Source: Amorphochlora amoebiformis
Taxonomy: Eukaryota > Cercozoa > Chlorarachniophyceae
Assembly (NCBI GenBank): GCA_054601695.1
Contig: BAAHQB010000382.1
Coordinates: 62,001 to 126,000 of the forward strand
Length of the DNA: 64,000 bases
Reading direction: 5' to 3'
The translations under genes were made by a program, and so were the position numbers. Each line of letters starts with the position of its first letter. The first letter of the stretch is position 1. Below, piece after piece: positions 1-41,207 of the stretch. The notes below the pieces were generated by a model that worked only from the letters and a program-made list of their open reading frames with translations, ran no database searches and was not told the origin of the DNA.

Positions 1-858
1 GATTAACACAGAAAGACAGAAAGAAAGAAAATGAAAAATAAGTGAGAAATCGAGAGAAGACGGGAGAGAACGATAGAGGGAGAGAGAGGGAGAGAGGGAG
101 AGAGGGAGAGAGGGAGAGGGAGAGAGAGAGGGAGAGGGGGAGAGAGGGAGAGAGTGAGAGAGGGAGAGAGAGGGAGAGGGAGAGAGGGAGAGAAGGAGGG
201 AGAGAGGGAGAGAGTGAGAGAGAGGGAGAGGGAGAGAGGGAGAGGGGGAGAGAGGGAGAGAGCGAGAGAGGGAGAGAGGGAGAGGGAGAGTGGGAGAGAA
301 GGAGGGAGAGAGGGAGAGAAGGAGGGAGAGAGGGAGAGAGTGAGAGAGAGAGGGAGAGGGAGAGAGGGAGAGAGGGAGAGAGGGAGAGAGGGAGAGAGAG
401 AGTGAGAGAGGGAAAGAGAGGGAGAGGGAGAGAATGAGAGAGGGAGAGAGAGGGAGAGGGAGAGGGGAGAGAAGGAAGAGAGTGAGAGAGAGGGAGAGGG
501 AGAGAGGGAGAGAGGGAGAGAGAGTGAGAGAGGGAGGGAGGGAGGGAGGGAGGGAGGGAGGGAGAGAGGGAGAGAGGGAGAGAGAGAGAGAGGAGAGGGA
601 GAGAGGGAGAGAGGGAGGGAGGGAGAGAGGGAGAGAGGGAGAGAGGGAGAGAGGGAGAGAGGGATAGAGGGATAGAGGGATAGAGGGAGAGAGGGGGAGA
701 GAGGGAGAGAGGGAGAGAGGGATAGAGGGAGAGGGAGAGAGGGAGATTGGGAGAGAGGAAGAGAGGGAGAGGGAGAGAGGGAGAGAGGGAGAGAGAGGGA
801 GAGGGAGAGAGAGGGAGAGCGAGAGAGAGAGAGAGGGAGAGGGATAGAGGTTTAGAGG

Positions 859-891
<33 letters not shown>

Positions 892-1160
892 GGATATAGG
901 GAGAGAGGGAGAGAGGGATAGAGGGAGAGAGGGAGAGAGGGAGAGAGGGAGAGAGGGAGGGAGAGGGAGAGAGGGAGAGAGGGAGAGAGAGAGAGAGGGA
1001 GAGAGAGAGGGAGAGAGGGATAGAGGGAGAGAGGGAGAGAGGGATAGAGGGAGAGAGGGAGAGAGGGATAGAGGGAGAGAGGGAGAGAGGGAGAGAGGGA
1101 GAGAGGGAGAGAGGGAGAGAGGGAGAGAGAGCGAGAGGGAGAGAGGGTGGATAGCCGAGA
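1..1160. repeat. GA-rich simple repeat, (GGGAGA)n and variants
   Basis: An almost uninterrupted purine tract built from GAGAGGGA-type units, with GGGATAGA variants and a stretch of GGGA repeats. It is open in several frames only because it lacks T-containing stops, so Arg/Glu/Gly or Ser/Leu/Pro reading frames here are not genes. It ends near 1150, where mixed sequence begins. Confidence 0.97.
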
Positions 1161-1418
1161 GGGGAATACAGCCAAAGGAGACGACGAGAGAGAGTTATGA
1201 GCCTTTCCATGTTAATGTCCAAGGAGGTGTTAGAAAAGACAGAGGGGGAAGAGGAGAGGAGGGAAAGGGAAAGAGGAAGGAAAAGAGGAGAGGGCTGGAG
1301 GGGGGTTAGAGTAGTTGATGCCTCCAAGGGTTCGGGCTCGGTGTCCTTCTCGCTGGAGTGGAGAGTCCCGGTTCGAAAACGTCTGATATTATGTTTGTGG
1401 ATATGTCGTACTCTGTAA
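1161..1418 (-). other. mixed-sequence island, possible distal exon of a minus-strand gene
   Basis: This short non-repetitive island reads on the minus strand from a plausible acceptor (CTCCAG, near 1351) into an open acidic/Thr/Pro-rich frame beginning [19 protein letters not shown]. Its phase would fit a donor after AHH-GA at 2940. The frame then runs into pyrimidine repeat, so its end cannot be defined. It may be an exon of the small minus-strand gene at 2940-3279 or simply non-coding. Confidence 0.25.
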
Positions 1419-1420
1419 AT

Positions 1421-2935
<1,515 letters not shown>

Positions 2936-2939
2936 ATAC

Positions 2940-3279
2940 TCATGATGTGCCCGAATCTGCTCCTTCATCTCCTCAACTGATGGCAATGTCATATTTTGAT
3001 CCCCAAAAGCCTGTAAACCACAATTTTAAAGCTTTGAAACCTGCACACGACCAACACATTTACCCTCTCCCCTTACCGCGTCATCCTACTGGATCAGCCC
3101 TCAATTGCTTAAAAAAAAAGACCGAAAATAAAAAAAATCACTGCTAACAGAACCAGCAGGTCCAGTCCGCCTCTCAGGCGCCGCCAACGGGGTATTCCAT
3201 TAATTTCTCCGAGCTTTGCACGATGAATAGGCACCATCATCAAAGCTGTGGCAAACGCGAGCTCGAGGACGGAAGCCAT
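2940..3279 (-). CDS. putative small membrane protein, partial model, unrecognised
   Basis: Two exon-like islands. Exon 1 (3279-3154) starts with ATG and reads [15 protein letters not shown], then a basic stretch ([10 protein letters not shown]), and ends at a weak donor (CTG|GTTCTG). Exon 2 (3010-2940) follows a good acceptor (TTACAG), reads [20 protein letters not shown] and ends in a GA|GTATGA donor. The phases agree. Without splicing, exon 1 reads on through a poly-T tract as a hydrophobic tail ending FIFGLFF at 3109, so a 56-residue single-exon tail-anchored protein is an alternative. I do not recognise the family. The start lies about 320 bases from the divergent bHLH-PAS gene. A third exon near 1350 is possible but unproven. 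Confidence 0.4.
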
Positions 3280-3600
3280 CCTATCGTGGAGTTTCCTCCT
3301 CGGGCACCTCTTCCACCCTCTCACCGGTAAATTTCGAGTGGATATGGGCTATGAGTATGAAAGAATCCAGGGATTGTGAATGCGGGGGACTGGGAGAAGA
3401 CGGAGAGATAGGAGAACCTTGATGCGGTGAGCCTCTTCTCCAATCGCGTCGGGCGATTACTGACACGTGGCCTCTTCCATTAGGGGTTCTATTTGGGTTT
3501 TCCATTGGTTTTAGAGGTTACGAACTATTAACGGGCCAGTTTGACCTAACTAATCGCCGCCGAAAGAACGGAGCCAGTGGGGCCCTGGAGGGACGCCACG
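3280..3600. promoter_or_regulatory. divergent promoter region
   Basis: Non-repetitive, GC-richer sequence between a minus-strand start (3279) and the plus-strand bHLH-PAS start (3601). The head-to-head spacing implies a shared or overlapping promoter. No TATA box or specific operator is convincing by eye. Confidence 0.4.
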
Positions 3601-4922
3601 ATGAATTTCCTTGTCAACACTGTCGGCCTCGATACATCCCTCGAGAGGAAACAAGAGATTTCGATACTGGATAAAAGTATTACCGCCCCACTGACTGAAG
3701 ATCAGTCTAAGCTCCTGAACGGAGCAGACGCTGTCCAGTCGCTACTAAGCGAGATCCCGACTTCCACGCCGGATCTCCCGCCGCTCGAATTGGCAGCTTC
3801 GATAAAGAACGACCTTCTCGGGAACCATCATGTTCGTGGGCCGAAGCTGGATTTAGGGACGGGATCGTTGCCCAGGATAGAAGATGGAAAGCAAGGAGGC
3901 ATTCGCACAAGAGAAGTAAAAGAGAAGGTTTCACCCGAACCCGTGCTACCCACCCCAATCCTTCCCTTCAGCATGCCCCGGGGAGCTCCATTTCAATGCG
4001 AAAGGATGAGGGTGGTGGACAATGAACCCCCCGAATTTAGACAAGCAACGCTACACGAGTCTCTCATGTCAGCACCCGGGAAATTCTCCTCGCTGGCCAG
4101 TGCTCCCCCCACATTAGGAGATATGGGGCTAATGATGCATCAAATCCCAACAATTCAAAACCAGATGTCAACTCGTACAACAGTCTCGAGTAAAAGGTTC
4201 ATATTCCCCGAGCGGATCACAAATGGTAGCTCCCTTATCCTTTTTTTATTACTCTAACCCACCAGGAAGAAGCCCCTGACCAAGAAGGATATGGATCTCC
4301 GCCGGCAGAAACACAAAAGAGTTGAGAACCGAAGACGAAAGAAGATCTCCACCCTTTTCACTCGTCTGTCTACAGCTCTGGGGTGTGTGGGAGCAGATAA
4401 AGCAACCATACTGCAAAACGCCCTCAACTATATCGAACGAACCAAGCTGAATGGACTCGTAAATGGATCGAATATTCCACAGGTAGGGTCCATACAGTCA
4501 ATGCTTATGGTTGTGTCAAGGGACCTTAATTGTTTCCTTGAATTCTTGATTAGACTACTCTGCGGGAAACCTTCGGTGATCTGTCCAATGGCACCCCCGC
4601 CAAGGCACAGCTGGAATCATTCACCAAGACACCTATGACCCTGATTGACACCAAGAGGATGCTTATGCTCGGCAATCAAGCCTTCAAGTCGACGTTCAAT
4701 GTTCAAGAGCAGCAAGGATATATAAACATGCTAAAGATGGTTCACGGTGTGGATGTTCTCAACCTGCAGAAAAACATCATTGAGTGTCAGAAAGGGATAC
4801 GATCGTCCTTCTACCAAGATGTAACGGTGACGATCGGCGATAAAGTCCAAGTGGCCCGCATGTTCGTCGTGATGCTGACATCGTGCTGGCACTTCATAGC
4901 GTGCTGGAGGCTCATCACATAG
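3601..4922 (+). CDS. bHLH-PAS transcription factor
   Basis: Three exons, 3601-4196, 4266-4482 and 4554-4922, give 393 residues and all phases fit. The first true ATG is at 3601; an in-frame GTG upstream is ignored. Residues 1-198 are low-complexity acidic/Pro/Ser sequence, as in activation regions. Exon 2 encodes a basic helix-loop-helix: [13 protein letters not shown] (basic region with the E-x-x-R-R DNA-contact pattern), then helix 1, a loop and helix 2 ([14 protein letters not shown]). Exon 3 resembles a PAS fold ([20 protein letters not shown] and following) and ends in a short hydrophobic tail. bHLH proteins bind E-box DNA as dimers in the nucleus, and PAS domains sense ligands or mediate dimerisation. 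The first intron is only 69 bases and its donor (AG|GTTCAT) is weak, so that junction is the least certain. The PAS call is weaker than the bHLH call. Confidence 0.85.
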
Positions 4923-20441
<15,519 letters not shown>

Positions 20442-20603
20442 CCCTCCCGGGGGACAACGACCCCTTCTGGGTGTCATTTGCCGTATGTGACTGGGTGGTG
20501 ACGTCACGCATCACGTCACGTAATCCAAGTCGAGTTTTAACTTTTCGCATCTGTGGAACTGTCATCTGTGGAACCGGAAGAGAGTTGGGGAAAACTAACG
20601 GCA
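20442..20603. promoter_or_regulatory. bidirectional promoter with CRE-like ACGT motifs
   Basis: The 162 bases between the propeller start (minus) and the NME7 start (plus) hold a perfect TGACGTCA palindrome at 20499-20506 and a second CACGTCACG at 20512-20520. TGACGTCA is the classical CRE/bZIP site. Head-to-head spacing this short implies a shared promoter. Alternative upstream ATGs of both genes (20477, 20507 minus; 20553 plus) fall inside this region, so true 5' ends are uncertain. Confidence 0.55.
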
Positions 20604-21953
20604 ATGCAGAAACCAACTAATGAAAACGTGTACTCCTTCAATGTCGAATATTTTGACAAAATGGCATCGTTAGTGCGGCAGTATACTCTCTTTTATCACC
20701 TGCAAGACGGGATGATTGAGATGTACGACCCCAAGAACCGTCGAACGTTTCTGAAAAAGTGCAATTATGACAAGATCAGCCTCAAACACCTTTACGTCGG
20801 CTCCAAGATTTCCGTTTACTCGAGACAGTTAACAATAGTGTCGTATGGAGACATCTTCACTGAAAAATCTCTGCGAAAGGCAAATGCAAAGGGCTTGTGC
20901 ATTGTCAAAGCACCTGCTTATCACCTTGCCGGAAGCTTGCTGGCAGCCTTGTTGAACGACGGTTTCCAACTAACCAACGCGAAGCTGTGCAAATTGACAT
21001 TGGAGCAAGCCTCCAAAATCGTATCAACCAAGCACCAATCTGGCGAAGCCAAGAGCTTAGCTGAGGGCCCGGTGTTTGCCTTCGGATTTAGGCGCAATGA
21101 CTCAGTCGCCATCCTAAATGAAATCTGTGGATTTTCAGGCAAGCCTATGGACTCAAAGATTCGTAAGATACTATCAAAGCTCCCCGGGGATGCTGCTCTT
21201 CATGTGTCTATGGATCCTAATACGGTCCAAGACTCTTTGGACTATATTTTTGGCAAGAGCATATACTCCAGTGCTTCACTCAAAGATTGCACTTTATGCT
21301 GTATCAAGCCACAGGCAGTGAATGATGGCTACACGGGTCAGATTATAGAAGCTATTCTAGGCCAAGGGTACCAAATTTCAGGTTGCGAAATGTTTCGACT
21401 TGATTACGAGGCTGCCAGAGGTATAGAAATCTGATAAATTGTTGTTGTCGAGTAAGGTGGTATGTAAGTATTTACTAAACCAGAGTCATGGTTGCATGTG
21501 CTACAACGACCAATGTACATGTTTACACTACTAAAATATATAACACGTACCATGAATTCTAGTGTACATATTTACACGTATCCTTTTCATGCTTGCATGG
21601 GTCGTTAACACAACACAAATATTTAATAGCAACTGCTAACTACTTTTGATCTTTCAGAGTTCTTGGAGGTCTATGACACAGTGGTGCCTCATTTTGGCCC
21701 CATGGTGAAACATATGGCTGAAGGGCCCGTTGTGGCACTGGAGATTAGGTCAAAGGATGGTCAGTCAGTAAAGAACTTCCGTCAGTTCGCTGGTCCTGCA
21801 GATCCAGTTGTCGCGCGGCACATTCGCCCTTACACATTGCGGGCGAAGTTTGGGAAGGATCGAGTAGCTAACGGTATCCATTGCACGGATCTTCCTGAAG
21901 ACGGCGTCCTTGAGAGTGAGTTTTTTTTCAGCATACTTCAAAAAGCAAAATGA
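20604..21953 (+). CDS. NME7: nucleoside diphosphate kinase homolog 7
   Basis: Two exons, 20604-21420 and 21658-21953, joined through a split Glu codon at a GTATAG donor and TTTCAG acceptor, give 370 residues; human NME7 has 376. Order: DM10 domain (about 5-95; YDPKNRRTFLKK, SRQLTIVSYGD), a first NDK domain (about 97-235; LCIVKAPAYHL, degenerate active site) and a second NDK domain (about 240-370; CCIKPQAVNDG, FAGPADPVVARHIRP, NGIHCTDLPEDG with the likely catalytic His). NME7 is a microtubule inner protein of ciliary doublets and a gamma-tubulin ring complex component, so this indicates a flagellated organism. The ATG at 20604 is preferred because the DM10 region follows directly; an in-frame ATG at 20553 would add 17 residues. 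The compact structure with one short TA-free intron contrasts with the neighbouring genes. Confidence 0.97.
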
Positions 21954-22211
21954 TTCGGATGAAAAAGTTCTAAACTAATTATTCATCAAACCAATTTAGA
22001 TCTAGCGTAAGGCTCGGTTGCGGCGTACACCTACACCTACTACTAGTACTAGCTAGACTAGTATAGCTAGCCTAGTTTTAGTAGGTAGGACATATAGCAT
22101 CTCGCTCGAGCATACATACATCGCGATGAGGTATCTACTAGATCTAGAGACTAGAGCCAGTCAACAGTCTAGAGAGTCACTATGATCAGTGCATCACAGT
22201 TAATCACTATC

Positions 22212-22247
<36 letters not shown>

Positions 22248-22314
22248 TATACATACATAAATAAAAAATGTATATATATATATATTTATATATATATGGT
22301 ATAATTATATATTA

Positions 22315-22356
<42 letters not shown>

Positions 22357-23065
22357 TGAATATCTAGAACATTGAAGGAAATTATAATCATTATATTAGA
22401 TATCATTGTTCAATAATTATTAATTTTCACACCAACAGCATGATATACAAATATGTAATTAAGTATCAAATCAGATGCTAACTTAGTAACTACTATCCAT
22501 CATGTACAGATAGACGGTAGCTATAATATATTGTTGCCTGGTATTACACACTGTACCATCATTGAACTGTTTGAACAGTGTGTAACTGTACTCTGTATAC
22601 TCGAGTCCCGATATACATGTACACGAAAACGTACTACTGTATACATATATGTCTAGTATATATACACTACTATAACTATAATAAACAACTCACCCTGCGC
22701 ATAAATAAAACTTGAACACAGCTTCGGGACACAGCTTCGGATCTTGCATTGAATTTTACCTTTACTTCTAAGAATATACAACTAAAAATGAAACCCCATG
22801 CAGCATTTTCAACCTTGCCATTAACTTCTACTGCAAAGCGTCCCATGGATCCGCTTGACCTGGATCGCGCAAGGTGAGTGCTAACCCCGCAAGCCACCAT
22901 TTTAAGAACAGAATGTCAAACCCATCGTACAAAAATCAAAAATACCCAAGTATTTTCCAACTAGACCTTTAATAATTAAGAATAATTAATTTAAACTTCG
23001 GCAAGGATTCACTTGTCAACGCGACCGGAACGACCGGAAGGTTCTGCGCCCATTTAAAGGCCAAA
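21954..23065. other. intergenic region with CTAG-rich spacer and an ambiguous short frame
   Basis: 22000-22200 is CTAG-rich, and 22210-22360 is TA/GA microsatellite. 22676-22900 is open on the minus strand (74 residues, starting MVACGVSTHLARS) and includes a GCAGG|GTGAGT donor. The same interval has a plus-strand frame from 22788 (starting MKPHAAFSTLPL) ending in a strong AAG|GTGAGT donor at 22873. Neither joins in phase to a neighbour, so I do not call a gene. Confidence 0.4.
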
Positions 23066-35205
<12,140 letters not shown>

Positions 35206-35625
35206 CTTAGACTCTAGACGGCGCGGTTATTACTAGCATTATGGAACAGCCAAAATTTAATTTAATTAAAATACTGCGTATACACCTAGTACAACAGCTA
35301 TTTTGCTATCATTGAAGTGGTCGGGCTACATGTATGATAATATCAAATATATCATGATTATGATATGTAATATTTGTATAAAGAATACGCATTATTTATT
35401 AGTATTAGTCAATATAGTATTTTCATGGGCGGGTTCCACCTTAATAATATGATCTCCACTAGTCTTTTGTCTATTTACATGTAGATATTGATATGGCCTT
35501 GAAAAACAAAAATATATATATGTTAAGGTAAACATAATGATACATACTAACTAGTAGTATATGAAAATACAATATTTAAAATACGATCACGTATTATATG
35601 TATATTACTAGATTATATACCATAG

Positions 35626-35656
<31 letters not shown>

Positions 35657-35759
35657 TTGTATGTTTCATGAATGATCGGATATTTATACATATACACACA
35701 TATATATATGTGTGTATATGACGATATAAACAATGTATTGTACATATATATATAAAGAA

Positions 35760-35792
<33 letters not shown>

Positions 35793-35815
35793 TAATATTA
35801 TTTATATATTTTCTA

Positions 35816-35867
<52 letters not shown>

Positions 35868-35928
35868 AATACATATACATATATATTATATAGATGTACA
35901 TATATCTGTATATATATATATATATATG

Positions 35929-35969
<41 letters not shown>

Positions 35970-36136
35970 CATATATATGTATTTTACGCCGCTCTTTTGG
36001 ATTATATAGTATGCTAGATATACTAATGATTAGCGCATTGCTGGTAATCGTTGAGATATACGGTACAGCAATTATCAGATAGTGACACGGCAAGTCGTCG
36101 GCAACCGTGTAGTTTATACATACAAATTATATCACG
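35206..36136. other. intergenic region between tandem plus-strand genes
   Basis: Holds the presumed 3' flank of the hydrolase gene (mixed sequence to about 35600), TA repeats (35625-35970) and a short mixed island before the next start. I see no exon here. Confidence 0.6.
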
Positions 36137-37257
36137 ATGAATGAATTTGACTGCTTCATGTTTCACAATGTACTACATGCTACACACTCAGTGTATCTCT
36201 TGTCCCACACCGACGTCGCAGAAGGTTTCTTGCATCTAGCGTGTTTCTTTCCCAACACACAACAAAAGTGAGTACCTCAATACAATTTTCTTAGACTTTG
36301 AAGCTTAATTGAGGGTTTAAATTTCCACATAAACCACTAGGTCTCCCTGCGATGACTGACTCCCTTGGGTGAGTCGCGCAAAAACAGTTAAACTCGAGTA
36401 AAGACAGCTTAACGGTGCAGGAAAACCTCAAGATGTTTGAATAAATGGTAGTTATTAATACACAGACGGATCTGGAGGTGTCCAGATAACGCATCAAAGA
36501 GCTGTATGACAGACAGGGGAGACGGGGAAGCGAACTCATACTGGCGTGACACAGAGCTGCATCACGCCTATGTCACAGACTTGTGACAATGATTTTCGAA
36601 TCCCCGGCAGCTGTAATTAATCCCGGGATTCGACACCGGATGGAGGGCGTTCGAACGGAGGCTACCGATGACGAGCTGGCGAGGGCCATCGCCGCCTCCC
36701 TCAAGACAGCAGAAGCCGAGAAAAATATGAGGGAGGGTTTGAAGAAAAATGAAATCTTTTGGGATACTCCGATTCCGAAAGGGGAGGGAAGACACAAGGG
36801 GATGAAGAAGGTTTGAATTTGACTGCATTCTCTCTTTGAGGGGCTAGGAAGGCAGTTTAGTTGGAGGGAAGTCATAAAGTAGCAGTAGGGTTGTGCGAAG
36901 GGAGGTATTTGCATGTTATATAGACCTGTAAATGTAATATTTTGTTAATTGCCTATTTTTTCAAGGAGGAAGAGAAAGGCAAGGAAGAGAAGCGGATTCG
37001 GGTGTTCGAGGAGGCGTTCGAGAACCAGCGGTTTTATCCACTCTCGAAGTATGTTTCTTACATTAGATGTCCATATGTCCGCATAACATCTACACACACA
37101 CAGGTGGAGCAATACCCTTCTCCCCACGGATCGATATGCATGGAGCTCACGTGACGGAAAGGTCTCGGGTTAGGTTACGATAACGGTTGTAAAATATGAT
37201 TGTAATTCTGGGTAGAAAAATGCCTTTTCTTCCACACATCTTTCAGAATTTACTCTG

Positions 37258-37294
<37 letters not shown>

Positions 37295-37961
37295 TACATA
37301 CGTATATATTATATACATATTATATAATATAAAAATATATATATATATATATATATTATGTGTGTGTGTGTGTATGTGTATGTATTTTCACTGTTGTGTC
37401 ACCCGCAACCGTCGCACACACAAGAAAGACCTCGTACGTAGACATCTTCTCAACCTCCGTGGAGATACTAACCTTCTCAGTCTTCATAAAATGAGACAAT
37501 CTCATATCCCTACGGGCCTGCTGCTTATAATATATGTATAAGTTTACATATAAATATATATATGTAATGTACATATTTACTCATCTTTATATTATCTAAA
37601 TATGTGTATTTTATTATATACACGTATGTACACATATATAATATATATATATATATATATATACATATATCAGAAGGAGCGCAAGCTATCCGAGGTGAAA
37701 CTTCCCAAATATTGGCGATGGGACAACAACTGGAAGTATTACAAATAAATATGTGTATGTATATGTACCATTTAGGTATACTAATTATACTTTCATAAAA
37801 TTTTACATTAAATAACGTTTATATATATATATATAATTCGTAGTATCATATTGGTATATGTATATATTTTAAAATGTAAAATTACATGAAAATATAATTA
37901 ATTTACATACATGGTATACATATGTATATTGTGCACATATATACACTATATGTATATACGT

Positions 37962-38016
<55 letters not shown>

Positions 38017-38066
38017 CATATTTTTAATATGTACATATATAAAATAATTATATGTACACATTATTT

Positions 38067-38109
<43 letters not shown>

Positions 38110-38550
38110 ATAAATATAATATATTCACATATATGTTATATGTACATTAGTGTATACACATAAACCATTTATACATATACACTACATCCTAACTAGCCTA
38201 AGTCCAACCCTACCCTAACGTAATGCCTACCCTTCCTACTCCTAACCCAATGGCCATGTGGCGGACATGAGGCTACGGCATGCTGAATGAGCTTATTCTA
38301 ATCGCAGGCTAATCATTGATCCCAAGTCCACAGACAAACATGTAACTAACTATAGCCCAGACCCTAGACCCTAACCTCAACTTCAAACCCAGATATGAGT
38401 AAGGGACTGACTTGAAAGTCAACCTGAGGGTTAGGATAAAGGTCTAGGTGCTTGCTTAAGGAATGTAACCGTAGGGCTGGGAGTATGCGGTCGACTTCCA
38501 ATTTAAGTACCACTCAAAGCCTACCACAGGTGCTGTACGAGTAAAACTTC

Positions 38551-38587
<37 letters not shown>

Positions 38588-38739
38588 TATATACATATAT
38601 ACATATATATAATATACATATACATATATACATATATACACATATATATACACACATATACAACATTTACATTGATTTATATATGACACATATATATAAT
38701 ATGCAACAATTATAAAATGTGATATGTGCATGGAATATA

Positions 38740-38808
<69 letters not shown>

Positions 38809-39502
38809 TATATATAGTACACATACATTATGTAGAATGTAGAATATGCGTCTACATACGTATGTATTGTACGATATTTTATATACATGTATGTACATAT
38901 ATACGATTGACACAGTCATATGTACTACAGGTCACACAAATATAGATAACATCCATGAAAATCGGTGTGTTAACTTAGCCCACTCCTAACCCATACGCAA
39001 CCTTAATCCTAACCCAACCTAATCTAAACCCAGCTGATTTTGTTCGCCGCCGTCGATATGAACGCATGCGATCCTGTATTCATCTCCCGGTTGCCCTAAC
39101 CCTAAACTTAACCTTGATCTAACCGTAGCTCTAACGCTAACCTAACCGTGACCCTTAGGGTAAAAGTAGCTTACCAGTGGCGAATCGCGCTGTTTCATTA
39201 AGTGAATCCAAGGTTATATAGTTAAAAATTAATATATAGATCATTACACACATATGAACATTAAAATATATATAAATAATGTATATATAATTTTTTTTAT
39301 ATATTTATACAATGTAAAGGCGTAGTTTTGTATTTCAAAATTAATATTTAGATATATACACACATATAAATATTAAGATTTATATGTAAATAGTATGTAT
39401 ATATTTTTTCCTATATATTTATGTTATGTGAAATTGCTGTTTTGAATCTGTACCGTATGATGTTAATTATATGTAAATACATTGTTATATATATGTACAT
39501 AT

Positions 39503-39568
<66 letters not shown>

Positions 39569-39615
39569 TATTTAAAATATATATACATATATATATATAT
39601 ATATTGGAAATATAT

Positions 39616-39663
<48 letters not shown>

Positions 39664-39775
39664 ATAGACGTGCGTGAACAAACTCACATATGCAAATACG
39701 TGGAACATAATATATATATATATATATATATATATAATGTATACATACATATATATTTATTTATATATTTGTGCG

Positions 39776-39811
<36 letters not shown>

Positions 39812-40034
39812 ACATAGTGTATACAAAAGTATCTATTTCATATTATTAATTTATGTATACAAAAGATATATATCATACAATATATATATAATATATATAT
39901 AGAATATATATTATATAAATATATATGTATTCGCGATACCGAGAAGATATAGAATGGCTAGACGATCAAACATGACTCTTGTATATTATGTGTAAATATA
40001 TACATATAAATATATGTATGTATATATATATATT

Positions 40035-40066
<32 letters not shown>

Positions 40067-40327
40067 CATGTACATATATATATATATATATATAAATATG
40101 TATGCAATATATATGTATGTATGTGTAAATGTATTATATATATATTTGTATATTACATCAGCGCGAAGAATCTAAAGATCTAGCCGATGAAATGAAACAA
40201 CTCAAACCTGAGGAACAGAAAGTCTATATATTTTTATACACGCGTACGTATTTGAATGTATTTGTATAATATCTAGTTATTATTTATATATACGTATGAG
40301 CATCTACCTAATATATATATATGTATT

Positions 40328-40365
<38 letters not shown>

Positions 40366-40391
40366 TATGTATATATGTGTGTGTGTGTATA

Positions 40392-40450
<59 letters not shown>

Positions 40451-40661
40451 ATGTATAAATATTGTATGTAAGTATGTTTATTATATAATAAAACATCTGT
40501 ATATGCATATGCATGTATGGAAGGTATGTGCGTATGCGTAGATGTATACACATACTGTATAGATATATGTGTGTGGTGTATATGCATAATCTAAGTACCT
40601 ATATATGTACATATGTAGAGAAAGATACAAATGATATATTGTATGCATACGTATATATCTG

Positions 40662-40711
<50 letters not shown>

Positions 40712-40729
40712 TTATGTGTATATACATAC

Positions 40730-40800
<71 letters not shown>

Positions 40801-40817
40801 AATATATATTACATATT

Positions 40818-40848
<31 letters not shown>

Positions 40849-41012
40849 ATATGTATGCATATATACAGATACAGATAAATAAATATATGAATCGAATGCC
40901 TAGCCTAACCTTTCCATCGATAACTATCCCCAAACACTAAACTCTCTCATTAACCCTGTAGGCTATAGCTGAGGAGATTAAGAGGGATATGCTAGGTGCT
41001 ATCAGTTCTTAA
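36137..41012 (+). CDS. UIM and dysferlin-domain (DysF) protein, 10 exons
   Basis: Exons 36137-36267, 36579-36810, 36966-37048, 37104-37161, 37674-37735, 38308-38341, 38475-38529, 39034-39089, 40162-40221, 40962-41012 (TAA) total 822 bases, 273 residues, all phases consistent. Exon 1 ([20 protein letters not shown]...) is unrecognised. Residues about 73-90 ([16 protein letters not shown]) form a ubiquitin-interacting motif. Residues about 138-225 carry dysferlin/peroxin signatures: [48 protein letters not shown] and [14 protein letters not shown] charged helical C-terminus follows ([33 protein letters not shown]). DysF domains occur in membrane-associated proteins such as Pex23/Pex30-type peroxins and TECPR1; here no membrane segment is seen. 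A UIM joined to DysF suggests a ubiquitin-reading protein at a membrane, which is inference. Introns hold TA repeats and CCCTAA arrays. Confidence 0.88.
38185..38460 (+). repeat. degenerate CCCTAA-type sequence around a small exon
   Basis: CCTAACC-like units flank exon 38308-38341, including a GCATGCTGAATGAGCTTATT segment that loosely resembles the dispersed repeat seen at 29966, 42602 and 45969. Confidence 0.6.
38970..39175 (+). repeat. CCCTAA-like array flanking exon 39034-39089
   Basis: CTAACCC/CCTAATC units on the sense strand lie directly 5' and 3' of the [10 protein letters not shown] exon of the DysF gene. Confidence 0.75.
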
Positions 41013-41092
41013 CCGTTTCAAATCTACTAACTGAATTTACATGGAGACATACACGCATACGAAAATGTATGCATGTATGTATATATTTACGT

Positions 41093-41136
<44 letters not shown>

Positions 41137-41166
41137 TAGATAAAATATCACCATATATCTATATAT

Positions 41167-41207
<41 letters not shown>

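Noticed and set aside
42-1175. Arg/Glu/Gly and Ser/Leu/Pro frames in the first kilobase
   Set aside because: Pure translation of GA/CT repeat; stops are absent only because of base composition.
38935-38972. Exon [10 protein letters not shown] after a CTACAG acceptor in the DysF gene
   Set aside because: Exon 38475-38529 joins directly and in phase to 39034-39089 giving an intact DysF motif; including this segment would break the frame.
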